This document shows positions 9,589 to 18,435 of a DNA stretch of 64,000 nucleotides, one piece after another. The notes under the pieces are model-generated. The model ran no database searches, was not told the origin of the DNA, and saw only the letters and a list, made by a program, of their open reading frames with translations. Each line of letters opens with the position of its first letter. The first letter of the stretch is position 1. The stretch lies in contig MSXO01000006.1 of NCBI GenBank assembly GCA_002083615.1, positions 62,001 through 126,000 of the forward strand. Reading direction: 5' to 3'. The position numbers and the translations under genes are program-made. The DNA is from Proteobacteria bacterium ST_bin11. Lineage in GTDB: Bacteria; Pseudomonadota; Gammaproteobacteria; Methylococcales; Methylomonadaceae.

Positions 9589-11811
9589 TTAGAATTTGTC
9601 GAAACGATCCAATTCCATCACCTTAGCCCAGGCAGCTGCAAAATCCTGCGCAAACTTATTTTTGCTATCGTCGGATGCATAGACTTCCGCCACTGCGCGT
9701 AACTCGGAGTGGGAGCCGAAGATCAGATCGACTGGCGTTGCCGTCCATTTGACTTGGTCACTGGCTCGATCCCGCCCTTCGTAAACGCCCTCGGTAGCCG
9801 ACTTGGTCCATTTGGTGGACATATCCAGCAAGTTAACGAAGAAGTCGTTGCTTAAGGTGCCGGGCCGGTTGGTGAGTACGCCGTGCTTAGCTTGGCCGGC
9901 ATTGGCATCCAAGGCCCGCATCCCACCCACCAGCACGGTCATTTCCGGCACGGTCAGGGTCAGAAAATTAGCGCGTTCGACTAGCATCTCCGCTGGCGAA
10001 TGGGCATTCTCTTTGCCGAAGTAATTGCGGAAACCGTCGGCTTTAGGCTCCAATACCGCCGCAGCCAGCACGTCGGTTTGCTCTTGAGTAGCATCCATCC
10101 GGCCTGGTTTGAACGGCACTTCCAGCTTGATACCGGCTTTCTTGGCGGATTCTTCCACTGCAGCCGAACCGGCGAGCACAATCACATCAGCCAGCGACAC
10201 CTTTTTGCCGCCTTTCAGCGTGCGGTTGAAGTCGGCTTGAATAATTTCCAACTTAGCCAGCACCTTTCCCAATTCCGCAGGATCGTTTGCTTCCCAATCC
10301 TTCTGCGGCGCCAAGCGAATGCGGGCGCCATTCGCACCGCCGCGCATATCGGTGCCGCGGAAGCTGGCTGCCGACGCCCAAGCGGTTCTGACCAATTCCG
10401 GAATGGTCAAATCCACGGCCAAGATAGTCGACTTCAATTTAGCGACATCCTTGCTGTCGATCAGCTTGTGATCGGCTTTGGAGATTGGATCTTGCCAGAT
10501 GAAGTCTTCGGCAGGCACTTCGGCCCCGACATAACGGGCCTTAGGCCCCATGTCGCGGTGGGTTAGTTTGAACCAGGCCTTGGCGAAGGCCACCTCGAAT
10601 TCCTTGGGATTATCCAAAAAGCGTTTGGAGATTTTTTGATAATCCGGGTCCATTTTTAAAGCAATATCGGTAGTGAACATGATCGGCGGGTGGCGTTTGC
10701 TTTGATCATGCGCATCCGGTACAAAATTTTCGCCTTTGCCGTCTTTTGGAATCCATTGCGTCGCGCCGGCTGGGCTTTTGGATTGTTGCCAATCGAAGGT
10801 ATACAGCCAGGTCAAGTAGTCGTGGGTCCAGCGGGTGGGGTTGGTCGACCAAGCGCCTTCCAGGCCACTACTGACCGTGTCCACACCGCTCCCTGCACCG
10901 CATTTGTTAGCCCAGCCCAAACCTTGCTCTTCAATGCCTGCAGCGGCGGGTTCTTTACCGACGCAATCGTCCGGTTTATGCGCGCCGTGTGCTTTGCCGA
11001 AGGTATGGCCGCCGGCGATCAATGCCACGGTTTCTTCGTCATTCATCGCCATTCGCGCGAAGGCATCACGGATATGCTTGGCAGCGGCCAATGGGTCAGG
11101 ATTGCCGCCCGGTCCTTCCGGGTTGACGTAAATCAAGCCCATTTGCACGGCGCCCAACGGTTTCGCTAACTCGCCTTTGGCATCATGGCGCTCGTCGGCC
11201 AGAAATTTCTTTTCCATACCCCAATTGACCACCTCGGCTTCCCAGTCGTCGGCGCGGCCGCCGGCAAAACCCAGGGTCTTGAAGCCCATATCTTCGAGTG
11301 CGACATTGCCAGCCAGCACCATCAAGTCAGCCCAAGACAGTTTAGCGCCGTATTTTTGCTTGACCGGCCACAACAAACGCCGGGCTTTATCCAGATTGAC
11401 GTTATCCGGCCAGCTATTGAGCGGCTCGAAGCGTTGCTGACCACCGGAAGCACCGCCGCGACCATCAAAAATCCGATAGACGCCGGCACTATGCCAAGCC
11501 ATGCGAATGAAGAACGGCCCGTAGTTGCCGTAGTCGGCAGGCCACCAAGGTTGGGAGGTATGCAGGACGTTGGCGATATCCACTTTCACCGCTTTCAGGT
11601 CTAAGGTTTTAAATTGTTGGGAATAGTTGAAAGCTTTGCCTAAAGGATTGGATTCAGCCGAGTTCTGGCGCAAGGGCTTCAGATCTAGTTGCTCCGGCCA
11701 CCAAAAGCTGTTGGTCGTAGGTTGCGGCTCGGCAAGAACCGGATTGGCAGTGAGCACTGCAGCGATGGCAAGCGCTAAGGCGGAAGCCGTTAGATTATGT
11801 TTGGTTTTCAT
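9589..11811 (-). CDS. katG: catalase-peroxidase, exported form
   Basis: Destroys hydrogen peroxide by catalase and broad peroxidase activity using heme b. The 740 residues begin with a clear signal peptide (hydrophobic [14 protein letters not shown], likely cleavage after PVLA, about residue 27), so the enzyme should be periplasmic, as in the KatP/KatA branch. The catalytic distal site is seen in [13 protein letters not shown] (Arg, Trp, His). The tyrosine of the Met-Tyr-Trp crosslink lies in [13 protein letters not shown], and the proximal histidine in [12 protein letters not shown]. The C-terminal half repeats the fold without the active site, as usual. AGAGG lies about nine bases before the ATG. 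OxyR is encoded divergently upstream and is the likely activator. Confidence 0.96.
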   Translation of the reverse strand: MKTKHNLTASALALAIAAVLTANPVLAEPQPTTNSFWWPEQLDLKPLRQNSAESNPLGKAFNYSQQFKTLDLKAVKVDIANVLHTSQPWWPADYGNYGPFFIRMAWHSAGVYRIFDGRGGASGGQQRFEPLNSWPDNVNLDKARRLLWPVKQKYGAKLSWADLMVLAGNVALEDMGFKTLGFAGGRADDWEAEVVNWGMEKKFLADERHDAKGELAKPLGAVQMGLIYVNPEGPGGNPDPLAAAKHIRDAFARMAMNDEETVALIAGGHTFGKAHGAHKPDDCVGKEPAAAGIEEQGLGWANKCGAGSGVDTVSSGLEGAWSTNPTRWTHDYLTWLYTFDWQQSKSPAGATQWIPKDGKGENFVPDAHDQSKRHPPIMFTTDIALKMDPDYQKISKRFLDNPKEFEVAFAKAWFKLTHRDMGPKARYVGAEVPAEDFIWQDPISKADHKLIDSKDVAKLKSTILAVDLTIPELVRTAWASAASFRGTDMRGGANGARIRLAPQKDWEANDPAELGKVLAKLEIIQADFNRTLKGGKKVSLADVIVLAGSAAVEESAKKAGIKLEVPFKPGRMDATQEQTDVLAAAVLEPKADGFRNYFGKENAHSPAEMLVERANFLTLTVPEMTVLVGGMRALDANAGQAKHGVLTNRPGTLSNDFFVNLLDMSTKWTKSATEGVYEGRDRASDQVKWTATPVDLIFGSHSELRAVAEVYASDDSKNKFAQDFAAAWAKVMELDRFDKF

Positions 11812-12197
11812 GGTGGTGCACCTCTGTTTCTTGTTGTGTGTTGTACGGAAAAGGATACCGTTTAATTCTCGGCTGATAAGTCGATTGCTATAAATATCCC
11901 CGGCCAGTCAAAATTCATCTGCCTTGCTGCTCGTCAAGTTATTCCGGCGATAGCAGCAATCTACACCGCACTGCTGTTTTTTACCGGAAATCTTTCCTGC
12001 CGCAACACGCTTATTTGGATCTTGCTTCTGACGATGCTTGTGTAGGCACGCATATTCAAGCGAATATCACTTGCAATTTGAAATTGATTTGATCGATAAG
12101 CTCATCTTCAAAATCAATGGGCTGCGGCGACAAGGTGCTATTATTCTGGTCAAGCGGCATCATGCGGATGCCTAAAGTCGAAGCGGTAACAGCATCC
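11812..12197. promoter_or_regulatory. katG-oxyR divergent control region
   Basis: Both genes start outward from this 386-base stretch. At 11950-11964 the bases ATAG-n7-CTAC fit one half of the OxyR pattern (ATAG-n7-CTAT), and GATAAG-n7-CTAT lies near 11874. Neither gives the full four-part site. Binding by OxyR is inferred from gene order and these partial matches. Confidence 0.4.
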
Positions 12198-13073
12198 ATG
12201 AATCTGCGTGATTTAAGCTACCTGGTAGCAGTAGCGGAATTAAGAAACTTCAGCCAGGCGGCCGATCAGTGTTCAATCGGCCAGCCCACCTTGAGTACTC
12301 AAATCAAGAAGCTTGAGGATTATTTGGGCGTGGACTTGTTCGTGCGCGAGAAAAATGCGGTGGAGATTACCGAGGTTTGTCGCGACATTCTCCCCGTTGC
12401 CCACAGAATTCTTGACGATGTCCGTTTCATCCGACAAATCGCAGCCCATGCCAGTGATCGGCATCGCAATATGCTCTCGTTGGGGGCATTTCCTTCTCTG
12501 GCAAGTTATGCATTGCCGGAATATGTGTTTCGGATCAAACAGCACTATCCGGATCTAAAATTGCAGTTAGTGGAGGAAAAAACGCATTCGCTAATTGCCT
12601 TACTGCTCGACAAAAAACTGGACGCTGCCTTGTTGGCCTTGCCTGTGGAACAGGCGAGTTTGGAGTCTCGTGCTTTGTTTGAAGACCCGTTTACACTGGC
12701 AGTCTGCGCCGACCACCCGCTTGCCGATTTGACGGAGGTGGATTTGGGGATGGCGGCGAAAGAGAACCTGCTGTTGCTGGACGAAGGCCATTGCTTGCGT
12801 GATCAGGCTTTAAAACTGTGCGACCCGTCTCGATTCGTCGAACACGATTTTCGCGCGTCCAGCCTGGAAACCCTGCGCTTCATGGTCAAAAACGGGGTTG
12901 GTGTCACCCTAATACCCTCCGTCGCCGTTCAACCGGATGACAAAGACATCCGCTATATCAATATTGAGCAACGACCCAGCCGAACCATCGCGCTGGTCTG
13001 GTTGAAGAATCATCCCCGTAGCGAACTATTGGAAACATTGGCCGGACTGCTGGCATATAAACCGCTTCCTTGA
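12198..13073 (+). CDS. oxyR: hydrogen-peroxide-sensing LysR regulator OxyR
   Basis: A 291-residue LysR-type activator of peroxide defence. The helix-turn-helix covers about residues 1-60 (NLRDLSYLVAVAEL, QPTLSTQIKKLEDYLG). The sensor cysteines are both present: DEGHCLRDQALKLCD carries the pair that forms the regulatory disulfide in E. coli OxyR (Cys199 and Cys208), followed by the family motif FRASSLETLRFMVKNG. The frame extends 27 codons upstream, with other ATGs, but the start at 12198 matches OxyR proteins (MNIRDLEYL). Its ribosome binding site is weak. It is divergent from katG, its expected target. Confidence 0.93.
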   Translation: MNLRDLSYLVAVAELRNFSQAADQCSIGQPTLSTQIKKLEDYLGVDLFVREKNAVEITEVCRDILPVAHRILDDVRFIRQIAAHASDRHRNMLSLGAFPSLASYALPEYVFRIKQHYPDLKLQLVEEKTHSLIALLLDKKLDAALLALPVEQASLESRALFEDPFTLAVCADHPLADLTEVDLGMAAKENLLLLDEGHCLRDQALKLCDPSRFVEHDFRASSLETLRFMVKNGVGVTLIPSVAVQPDDKDIRYINIEQRPSRTIALVWLKNHPRSELLETLAGLLAYKPLP

Positions 13074-13283
13074 AACTGAATTTAAAACGCAAGCCACGCA
13101 ATCAGGCGAGCTAACAACCGCTGCTAGCGTGACCGTGCGCATTTAATCGCTCAAGTTATTGACATTAAAATAACTTTTTGAAAAGAAAAAGGCTGCCGGC
13201 GCGCTCTGAAGAGCATAGGGACTGCCAGCAACTTACTGAAAAAATCCCCGATCACAAAAGTCTAAAGTCATTCCGCTTGACAA

Positions 13284-13302
13284 GCGGATGATAATCATTA
13301 TC
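13284..13302. promoter_or_regulatory. Fur box
   Basis: The 19 bases match the classic Fur consensus GATAATGATAATCATTATC at 15 positions, including the uninterrupted core ATGATAATCATTATC. It lies about 110 bases before the first gene of the heme and iron island, so iron repression of the whole operon is likely. Confidence 0.8.
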
Positions 13303-13412
13303 ATTTGTATCTGACAGCCTTCTCTCGTGCTGTCATTGCCGCGCCTGTTCAGCCTCCTAAGTTAGCCAGTGTGCGGCAATTTATTCTTTTAGTTTAGCAA
13401 CCCGAGGTCATC

Positions 13413-13694
13413 ATGTTCGAAGACAACTCTATCAGCCCAGCGAACGGAGGGGATGTAGCGCAGATTCATGCCGCAACCTGCTTGTTAATGACCCAATTCA
13501 TCAACGGTCACCACAACCCGAAGTTAGCGCATCTAATCGTACAGCAACTGGGCCGCCTGCTAAGCCACCCGGAACTGGCACACAGCGCGTCCAGCCGAGA
13601 TATGTACCTGCAACTTCTGGAGCATTGGCAAACAGTCACCCACCTGTTACTGGAACGAAAAGCCGTTCCCCAGCAGCCGGTGGCAGCGCATTGA
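13413..13694 (+). CDS. small hypothetical protein leading the iron/heme operon
   Basis: A 93-residue protein that I do not recognise. It has two helical stretches (about 17-50 and 58-82) rich in Leu and His, including FINGHHNPKLAHLIVQQL, and no signal peptide. GAGG lies five bases before the ATG. It is the first gene after the Fur box and sits 37 bases before hemP, so iron-regulated expression and a role in iron or heme handling are inferred from position only. Confidence 0.75.
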   Translation: MFEDNSISPANGGDVAQIHAATCLLMTQFINGHHNPKLAHLIVQQLGRLLSHPELAHSASSRDMYLQLLEHWQTVTHLLLERKAVPQQPVAAH

Positions 13695-13731
13695 GCGGGT
13701 TTAGCCTTTATTCGTCAGTATTTTTAGTCCT

Positions 13732-13923
13732 ATGAAAAACCCGTCCAACCAGCCGAATTCTGGCCTGTTAAGCACCGCAACGGCTTCAGAAACACCTCAG
13801 GGCCGGCAACGGTTCGATAGCCGTTTATTGTTCGGTACGCAAAACGAAATTGTCATCGAACACAAGGGCGACGAGTATCGCCTGCGCATAACCAGTAACG
13901 GCAAATTAATTTTGACCAAATAA
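13732..13923 (+). CDS. hemP: hemin uptake protein HemP
   Basis: A 63-residue HemP family protein. The family signature is clear in the second half: SRLLFGTQNEIVIEHKG followed by EYRLRITSNGKLILTK, the last ten residues being nearly invariant in HemP. HemP genes usually sit beside heme receptors and ABC transporters; in some bacteria HemP (HmuP) acts as a coactivator of heme receptor genes. Here it lies between a small unknown gene and tonB, downstream of a Fur box. The ribosome binding site is weak. Confidence 0.9.
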   Translation: MKNPSNQPNSGLLSTATASETPQGRQRFDSRLLFGTQNEIVIEHKGDEYRLRITSNGKLILTK

Positions 13924-13941
13924 ACTGCCAGACCCAGTAAC

Positions 13942-13969
13942 AGCCAGCCAACCTCACGGTAGCCAGCCA
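13942..13969 (+). repeat. AGCCA-rich leader motif, copy A (before tonB)
   Basis: AGCCAGCCA occurs twice, at 13942-13950 and 13961-13969, ten bases apart, in the leader of tonB. Related copies precede TonB-dependent receptor genes at 16155, 19872, 30142 and 33939. The function is unknown. Confidence 0.5.
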
Positions 13970-14001
13970 ATCGTTTTTAGACAAAATATCGAGAGGCCTG
14001 T

Positions 14002-14787
14002 ATGTTCCCGACTGCCAGTTTTCGCCAGCTCGCCTGCCTGGCCCCCATGCGCTTCGTAGCCAGCGAAGGGCCTTATAAATCGATATCCACGACACAAAAA
14101 GCCGAATATAACGAACGCGGCCTGGGATTTGTCATCGCCCTCGGCCTGCATTTAGCCTGGTTCGGCCTGATGCCGAACAGCGAAAAGCAAGAACTCCTCA
14201 CCCCACCGCAACCCATCATGGTGAAGTGGATAGGCGACAGCAAAACTCAACAGCCACCGACTAAGTCACCGGTGCAGCAAGCCCAACAACCGCCGGAAAA
14301 GCCCGTCAGCAAACCCAAAACGCCATCCAAACCGGTTAAAAAACCAAACCTACTGACGATCGCCGGCACTGCGCCGGCGGCAATCTCGGCACCCGGCCTC
14401 ACACCAGAGCCACCGCTTACCGAACCCGCGCCAACGGCCTCTGCTTCGGCCTCTGCCCCGGCACCCAGTTCAGCCAGCGCCAGCGAGGCCACCCCGGCCC
14501 CGATGACCTTGCCTAACTTGAACGCCGATTATTTGCACAACCCCGCGCCAGCTTACCCTAGCGCCTCCCGGCAACTCGGCGAGCAAGGCAAGGTGTTGCT
14601 TCGAGTGCTAGTCAATAGCGACGGTCAGGTCGAACAAGTCACGCTAAGACGATCCAGCGGCTTCGAACGTCTTGATCAAGCCGCCCAGGAAACCGTTCAA
14701 AAATGGCGATTCGTCCCCGCTCGCCGCGGCGAACAGGTGATCTCCGCCTGGGTCGTGGTTCCCGTTTCATTCTCTCTGGAAGGATAA
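14002..14787 (+). CDS. tonB: energy transducer TonB
   Basis: Passes energy from the inner-membrane ExbB-ExbD motor to outer-membrane receptors. The 261 residues hold a cytoplasmic tail, one membrane anchor (about 40-57, GLGFVIALGLHLAWFGL, with the conserved histidine), a long Pro/Lys then Ala/Ser/Pro periplasmic spacer (about 70-175), and a C-terminal TonB domain with the family motifs NPAPAYPSASRQLGEQGKV and RSSGFERLD...WRFVPA. The cytoplasmic tail is longer than in E. coli TonB. GAGAGG lies five bases before the ATG. exbB follows after three bases, so the three motor genes are cotranscribed. Confidence 0.94.
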   Translation: MFPTASFRQLACLAPMRFVASEGPYKSISTTQKAEYNERGLGFVIALGLHLAWFGLMPNSEKQELLTPPQPIMVKWIGDSKTQQPPTKSPVQQAQQPPEKPVSKPKTPSKPVKKPNLLTIAGTAPAAISAPGLTPEPPLTEPAPTASASASAPAPSSASASEATPAPMTLPNLNADYLHNPAPAYPSASRQLGEQGKVLLRVLVNSDGQVEQVTLRRSSGFERLDQAAQETVQKWRFVPARRGEQVISAWVVVPVSFSLEG

Positions 14788-14790
14788 ATC

Positions 14791-15540
14791 ATGGCACTCA
14801 ATCAAACGCTCGACCATTTCCTGGCGCAAACCGATAGTGTCGGCGCCTTCTTGTTTAGCTTGTTGCTGATCATGTCGGTGGCGAGTTGGTATTTCATCGT
14901 AGTCAAAGCCTGGAATGGCATCCAGGTCCGCCGCCGCGCCGAGCTGTTTTTACAAAAATTCTGGGCCAGCGACACCCTGGCCGATGTCACCGGGCACCTA
15001 GCGGCGGGCGCTCAAGCGGACCCGTTTTCAAATCTAACCCGCCACGCGCTGGCCGCATCGCAACATCACGCCCGCCACGGCAACCACGGATTACAACAGG
15101 CGGGTTCAACCGCCGAGTTCCTGACCCGCTCAATGCGCCGGGTTATCGACGAAGAAACCGCGCAACTGGAATGGGGCTTGACCGCCCTAGCCTCCATCGC
15201 CAGCACCGCCCCGTTCATCGGCTTGTTCGGCACGGTCTGGGGGGTTTATCACGCCCTGGTCAACATCGGCCAAGGCGGATTGGGTGGACTCGATCAAATT
15301 GCCGGTCCGGTCGGCGAAGCGCTAATCATGACCGGCTTAGGTCTGGCGGTAGCGATTCCAGCAGTCCTGGCATATAACGATTGCGTGCGCAGCAACCGGT
15401 TGTTGTTGGCACGATTGGACGGCTTCGCCCACGACCTGTTCGCGTTTTTGACCACCGGCGCCACCATCATCAATACGACAGCTGCTACACCAGCAGCCAT
15501 TCGTAGCGCTGAACTTGTCTACGCAAACGGAGCAAAATAA
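14791..15540 (+). CDS. exbB: MotA/TolQ/ExbB proton channel protein
   Basis: The 249-residue ExbB forms the pentameric proton channel of the TonB motor. Three membrane segments are seen (about 17-38, 125-150 and 170-195). The family core is LEWGLTALASIASTAPFIGLFGTVWGV followed by GPVGEALIMTGLGLAVAIPAVLAYN. It follows tonB by three bases and overlaps exbD by one base (the last base of its TAA stop opens the next ATG), so translation is coupled. Confidence 0.95.
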   Translation: MALNQTLDHFLAQTDSVGAFLFSLLLIMSVASWYFIVVKAWNGIQVRRRAELFLQKFWASDTLADVTGHLAAGAQADPFSNLTRHALAASQHHARHGNHGLQQAGSTAEFLTRSMRRVIDEETAQLEWGLTALASIASTAPFIGLFGTVWGVYHALVNIGQGGLGGLDQIAGPVGEALIMTGLGLAVAIPAVLAYNDCVRSNRLLLARLDGFAHDLFAFLTTGATIINTTAATPAAIRSAELVYANGAK

Positions 15541-15962
15541 TGGCTTTCGGCAGTTTTGATCAAAACAAGGGCGGCGGCCATACCGTTGCCGAAATCAATA
15601 TGATCCCGTTAATCGACGTGATGCTGGTACTGCTGGTGATTTTTATGATCACCGCGCCGCTGATGACCCATGCGGTGAAAATCGATCTACCCAAAGCCAG
15701 CAGTTCGCCGCAACAACACAGCGACGATCCGGTTGCGTTATCGGTGGATGGCGAGGGCCAATTGTTCTGGAATCAGGAAGCGATCGACCGCAGCGTTTTG
15801 AATCAACGCTTGGCGGACATTGCCCAATCGGCGCAGCAACCGGAATTGCATATCCGAGCCGATCAAAACGTGCCTTACCACTTCGTCGCCGAAACGCTGG
15901 CGGATGCGGCCAAAGCCGGGGTCAGTAAAATCGGTTTCGTTTCCGAACCGGACAAAAAGTAA
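15540..15962 (+). CDS. exbD: biopolymer transporter ExbD
   Basis: The 140-residue ExbD is the proton-path partner of ExbB. It has a short cytoplasmic tail, one membrane helix with the essential aspartate (EINMIPLIDVMLVLLVIFMIT, Asp near residue 27), and a periplasmic domain with the family features LPKASS and IRADQNVPYHFVAETLADAAKAG. It ends the tonB-exbB-exbD set; two hairpins lie just after it. Confidence 0.95.
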   Translation: MAFGSFDQNKGGGHTVAEINMIPLIDVMLVLLVIFMITAPLMTHAVKIDLPKASSSPQQHSDDPVALSVDGEGQLFWNQEAIDRSVLNQRLADIAQSAQQPELHIRADQNVPYHFVAETLADAAKAGVSKIGFVSEPDKK

Positions 15963-15974
15963 TACCAACAAACC

Positions 15975-16000
15975 TTGGCCTTCTTGATAACGAAGGCCAA
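15975..16000 (+). terminator. hairpin after exbD
   Basis: TTGGCCTTC and GAAGGCCAA form a perfect nine-base stem with an eight-base loop, 13 bases past the exbD stop. No T run follows, so it may weaken rather than end transcription into the receptor gene, or shield the exbD mRNA end. Confidence 0.55.
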
Positions 16001-16010
16001 ACAAAATATC

Positions 16011-16106
16011 GACCGGTTTCGGGATATCTGAGGTAGGCAAGGCACGGACGCGACCTTGTAACGGCAAACAAATCAGGAAGCCTACAGCAGATATCCCGAA
16101 ACCGTC
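16011..16106 (+). repeat. long imperfect inverted repeat between exbD and a receptor gene
   Basis: The arms at 16011-16038 and 16080-16106 pair over about 27 bases with few mismatches; the core GGTTTCGGGATATCTG is matched exactly. The loop is about 41 bases. It would make a strong structure in RNA, about 120 bases before the receptor start. No coding frame explains it. Confidence 0.6.
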
Positions 16107-16154
16107 CGAGGATGCGTCGGCATATCGTCGCCTCATCTAAACTAAACACAATCC

Positions 16155-16184
16155 AGCCACCCAGCCCTTCCCGCCAGGTAGCCA
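16155..16184 (+). repeat. AGCCA-rich leader motif, copy B
   Basis: AGCCACCCAGC (16155-16165) and GCCAGGTAGCCA (16173-16184) precede the siderophore receptor ATG by about 40 bases. Nearly the same layout appears at 30142-30170. Confidence 0.5.
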
Positions 16185-16224
16185 TGCCCTCTTTCGAGAC
16201 ATTACTAAGCAATCTGGGAAAACC

Positions 16225-18411
16225 ATGCATGATTCACAACGCGCCAAGGGCCGACAAACCGTCACCGGCAACTGGCCCTTCCTCGCACTAATTCCGCTGG
16301 CGGCTGCGCTGAACGGCGCGGCGCTGGCCACCGAGACGGATTCCGACCGGAAACAGTCGGCAGACAAGGAAGTCACCTTACCCGTTGTCGAAGTTAAAGA
16401 CACTGCCCGGCAAGAAGACAGCGACTATCGGGCCGTCAATTCCAGCACCGCCAGCAAAACCGACACGCCGTTGCTGGAAACGCCGCAAGCGATTTCGGTG
16501 GTCACAGACGCACAAATGGAAGCGCAAAATGTCGGCACGCTGGCCGAGGCCTTGCGCTACACGCCCGGCGTACAAAGCGAGACCTTCGGTTTCGAGCCGC
16601 GCATGACCCAAATCAGACTGCGCGGTTTCGACGCCACCGAAACCGGGCTGTATCAAGACGGCTTGAAACTGGTTAACCCCGGCTTTGCGGTTAGTCATAA
16701 TTTGGAACCGTTCGGCGCCGAGCGCGTGGAAGTGCCGCGCGGCCCGGCCTCGGTGCTATATGGCCAAGCCAGCGCCGGCGGTCTGGTCAACTTTATTTCA
16801 AAAAAACCGATCTTCGCGGCCGTCGGCGGCGACATCAAATTCGAGGCCGGCAATTACGACCGTTTACAAGGCGAATTGGATGTGCACGGCACGCTACGTG
16901 ATAAAAAAGACCTGGCTTATCGTCTAGTGGCGCTGGGTCGCGATAGCGACACTCAGATCGACTACATCACCGACAACCGCGTTTATGTGGCGCCGTCCTT
17001 GACTTGGCGGCCCAGCGACCGCACCACACTGACTTTTTTGAGCCATTATCAGAAAGACGAAACCCAACCCTCGCAACGCTATCCAGCCATCGGTACCCTG
17101 TTCGGCAATCCGAATGGCAAGATACCGAGCAACCGCTTCACCGGCGAACCTGGCGTCGACCAATACAACCGCGAACAGTTTTCGGTGGGCTATTTGTTCG
17201 AACATCGCTTCAACGACCTGCTGACGGTGCGGCAAAATACCCGCTACTTCGACACTGCGCTGGATGTTCGCAGCGTGTACACCGCCGGTCTGCAAGCCGA
17301 CCAGCGCAGCATCAGCCGCTATTACTACGAGATCGACGCCAAGTCGCATGGCTTCAGTCTGGATAATCAGGCCCAGCTGAATTTCGCCACCGGCCCGCTG
17401 GCGCATACCCTGCTGGCCGGCCTGGACTTTCAACACACCAATGCCAGCAATGTCTTGCCGTTCGGCGGCGCGCCCGATCTGGATATTTACGTCCCGATCT
17501 ATGGCGCCACGGTGCCAGCGGCATCGCCGTATCAAAACGATTTGTTAACCCAGGATCAGGTAGGCCTGTATCTGCAAGACCAGATCAAAATTACCGAAAA
17601 ATGGCGAGCCACCTTGGGCGGGCGCCTGGACAAGGCCGACAGCGAAACCACCGACAAACTCACCGGCACCGCAACCCAACAACGCGATGAAGAAACCACC
17701 GGTCGCGCCGGCTTGGTGTATCTGGCCGATAACGGCTTTGCGCCCTACTTCAGCTACGCCCAATCGTTTCTGCCGGCGCTGGGCAAAGACGCCTTGACCG
17801 GCACGCCCTTCAAACCCGAGACCGGCGAACAATACGAGTTCGGCGTCAAATATCAACCTAAGAACCAGAACAGTTTCATCACCTTGGCCTATTTCGACCT
17901 GACCAGACAGAACTTCCTGACCCTGGACCCGATTTCGTTTCTGAACGTGCAAAAAGGCGAAGCCCATTCACGCGGCGTGGAACTGGAAGGCGTGGCCAGT
18001 TTCGATAACGGCCTGAATCTGACCGCCGGCTACAGTTATCTGGATGCCAAAGTCACCAAAAGTTCGTTTGCCTCGGAAGTGGGCGAACCGCTGGAATACG
18101 TGCCCAATCACAAAGCTACCCTGTGGGCCGATTACACTGTGCCCAGCGGTCCGGCCAAGGGCTGGGGTATCGGCGGCGGCACCCGCTACATCGGCTCGTC
18201 CTACGGCAACACCTATTACGACCGCAATACCATCGAAGTACCCAGTTACGTGCTGTTCGACGCCACTGTGCACTACACCTGGAAGCAGTTTCAACTGGCT
18301 TTCAACATGCAAAATGTGTTCGACAAGGAGCATGTCGCCACTGCCTTCGGCGATTCGGCAACATACGGGGCGCGGCGCGTCGTCACCGGTTCGATCAAAT
18401 ACAGCTTTTAA
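16225..18411 (+). CDS. TonB-dependent siderophore receptor
   Basis: An outer-membrane gated channel for a ferric siderophore, 728 residues. Visible parts are a signal peptide (LALIPLAAALNGAALA), a TonB box region (TLPVVEVKD), a plug domain (about 70-185, LLETPQAISVVTDAQM, RLRGFDATETGLYQDGLK, RVEVPRGPASVLYGQASAGG) and a long beta barrel ending in the terminal aromatic residue of VTGSIKYSF. The motifs place it in the FhuA/ferrichrome-type siderophore receptor family; the exact ligand is not known. GGGA lies five bases before the ATG. It sits after the TonB motor genes and before a PepSY reductase-like gene, a common pairing for siderophore uptake and iron release. Confidence 0.93.
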   Translation: MHDSQRAKGRQTVTGNWPFLALIPLAAALNGAALATETDSDRKQSADKEVTLPVVEVKDTARQEDSDYRAVNSSTASKTDTPLLETPQAISVVTDAQMEAQNVGTLAEALRYTPGVQSETFGFEPRMTQIRLRGFDATETGLYQDGLKLVNPGFAVSHNLEPFGAERVEVPRGPASVLYGQASAGGLVNFISKKPIFAAVGGDIKFEAGNYDRLQGELDVHGTLRDKKDLAYRLVALGRDSDTQIDYITDNRVYVAPSLTWRPSDRTTLTFLSHYQKDETQPSQRYPAIGTLFGNPNGKIPSNRFTGEPGVDQYNREQFSVGYLFEHRFNDLLTVRQNTRYFDTALDVRSVYTAGLQADQRSISRYYYEIDAKSHGFSLDNQAQLNFATGPLAHTLLAGLDFQHTNASNVLPFGGAPDLDIYVPIYGATVPAASPYQNDLLTQDQVGLYLQDQIKITEKWRATLGGRLDKADSETTDKLTGTATQQRDEETTGRAGLVYLADNGFAPYFSYAQSFLPALGKDALTGTPFKPETGEQYEFGVKYQPKNQNSFITLAYFDLTRQNFLTLDPISFLNVQKGEAHSRGVELEGVASFDNGLNLTAGYSYLDAKVTKSSFASEVGEPLEYVPNHKATLWADYTVPSGPAKGWGIGGGTRYIGSSYGNTYYDRNTIEVPSYVLFDATVHYTWKQFQLAFNMQNVFDKEHVATAFGDSATYGARRVVTGSIKYSF

Positions 18412-18435
18412 GCTCACTCGGTTCGGATAACACCC

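Noticed and set aside
10000..10566. Long plus-strand frame opposite katG
   Set aside because: Antisense shadow of a highly conserved gene; no ribosome binding site or family features.
16924..17535. 203-codon minus-strand frame opposite the siderophore receptor
   Set aside because: Shadow of the receptor coding sequence in a GC-biased region.
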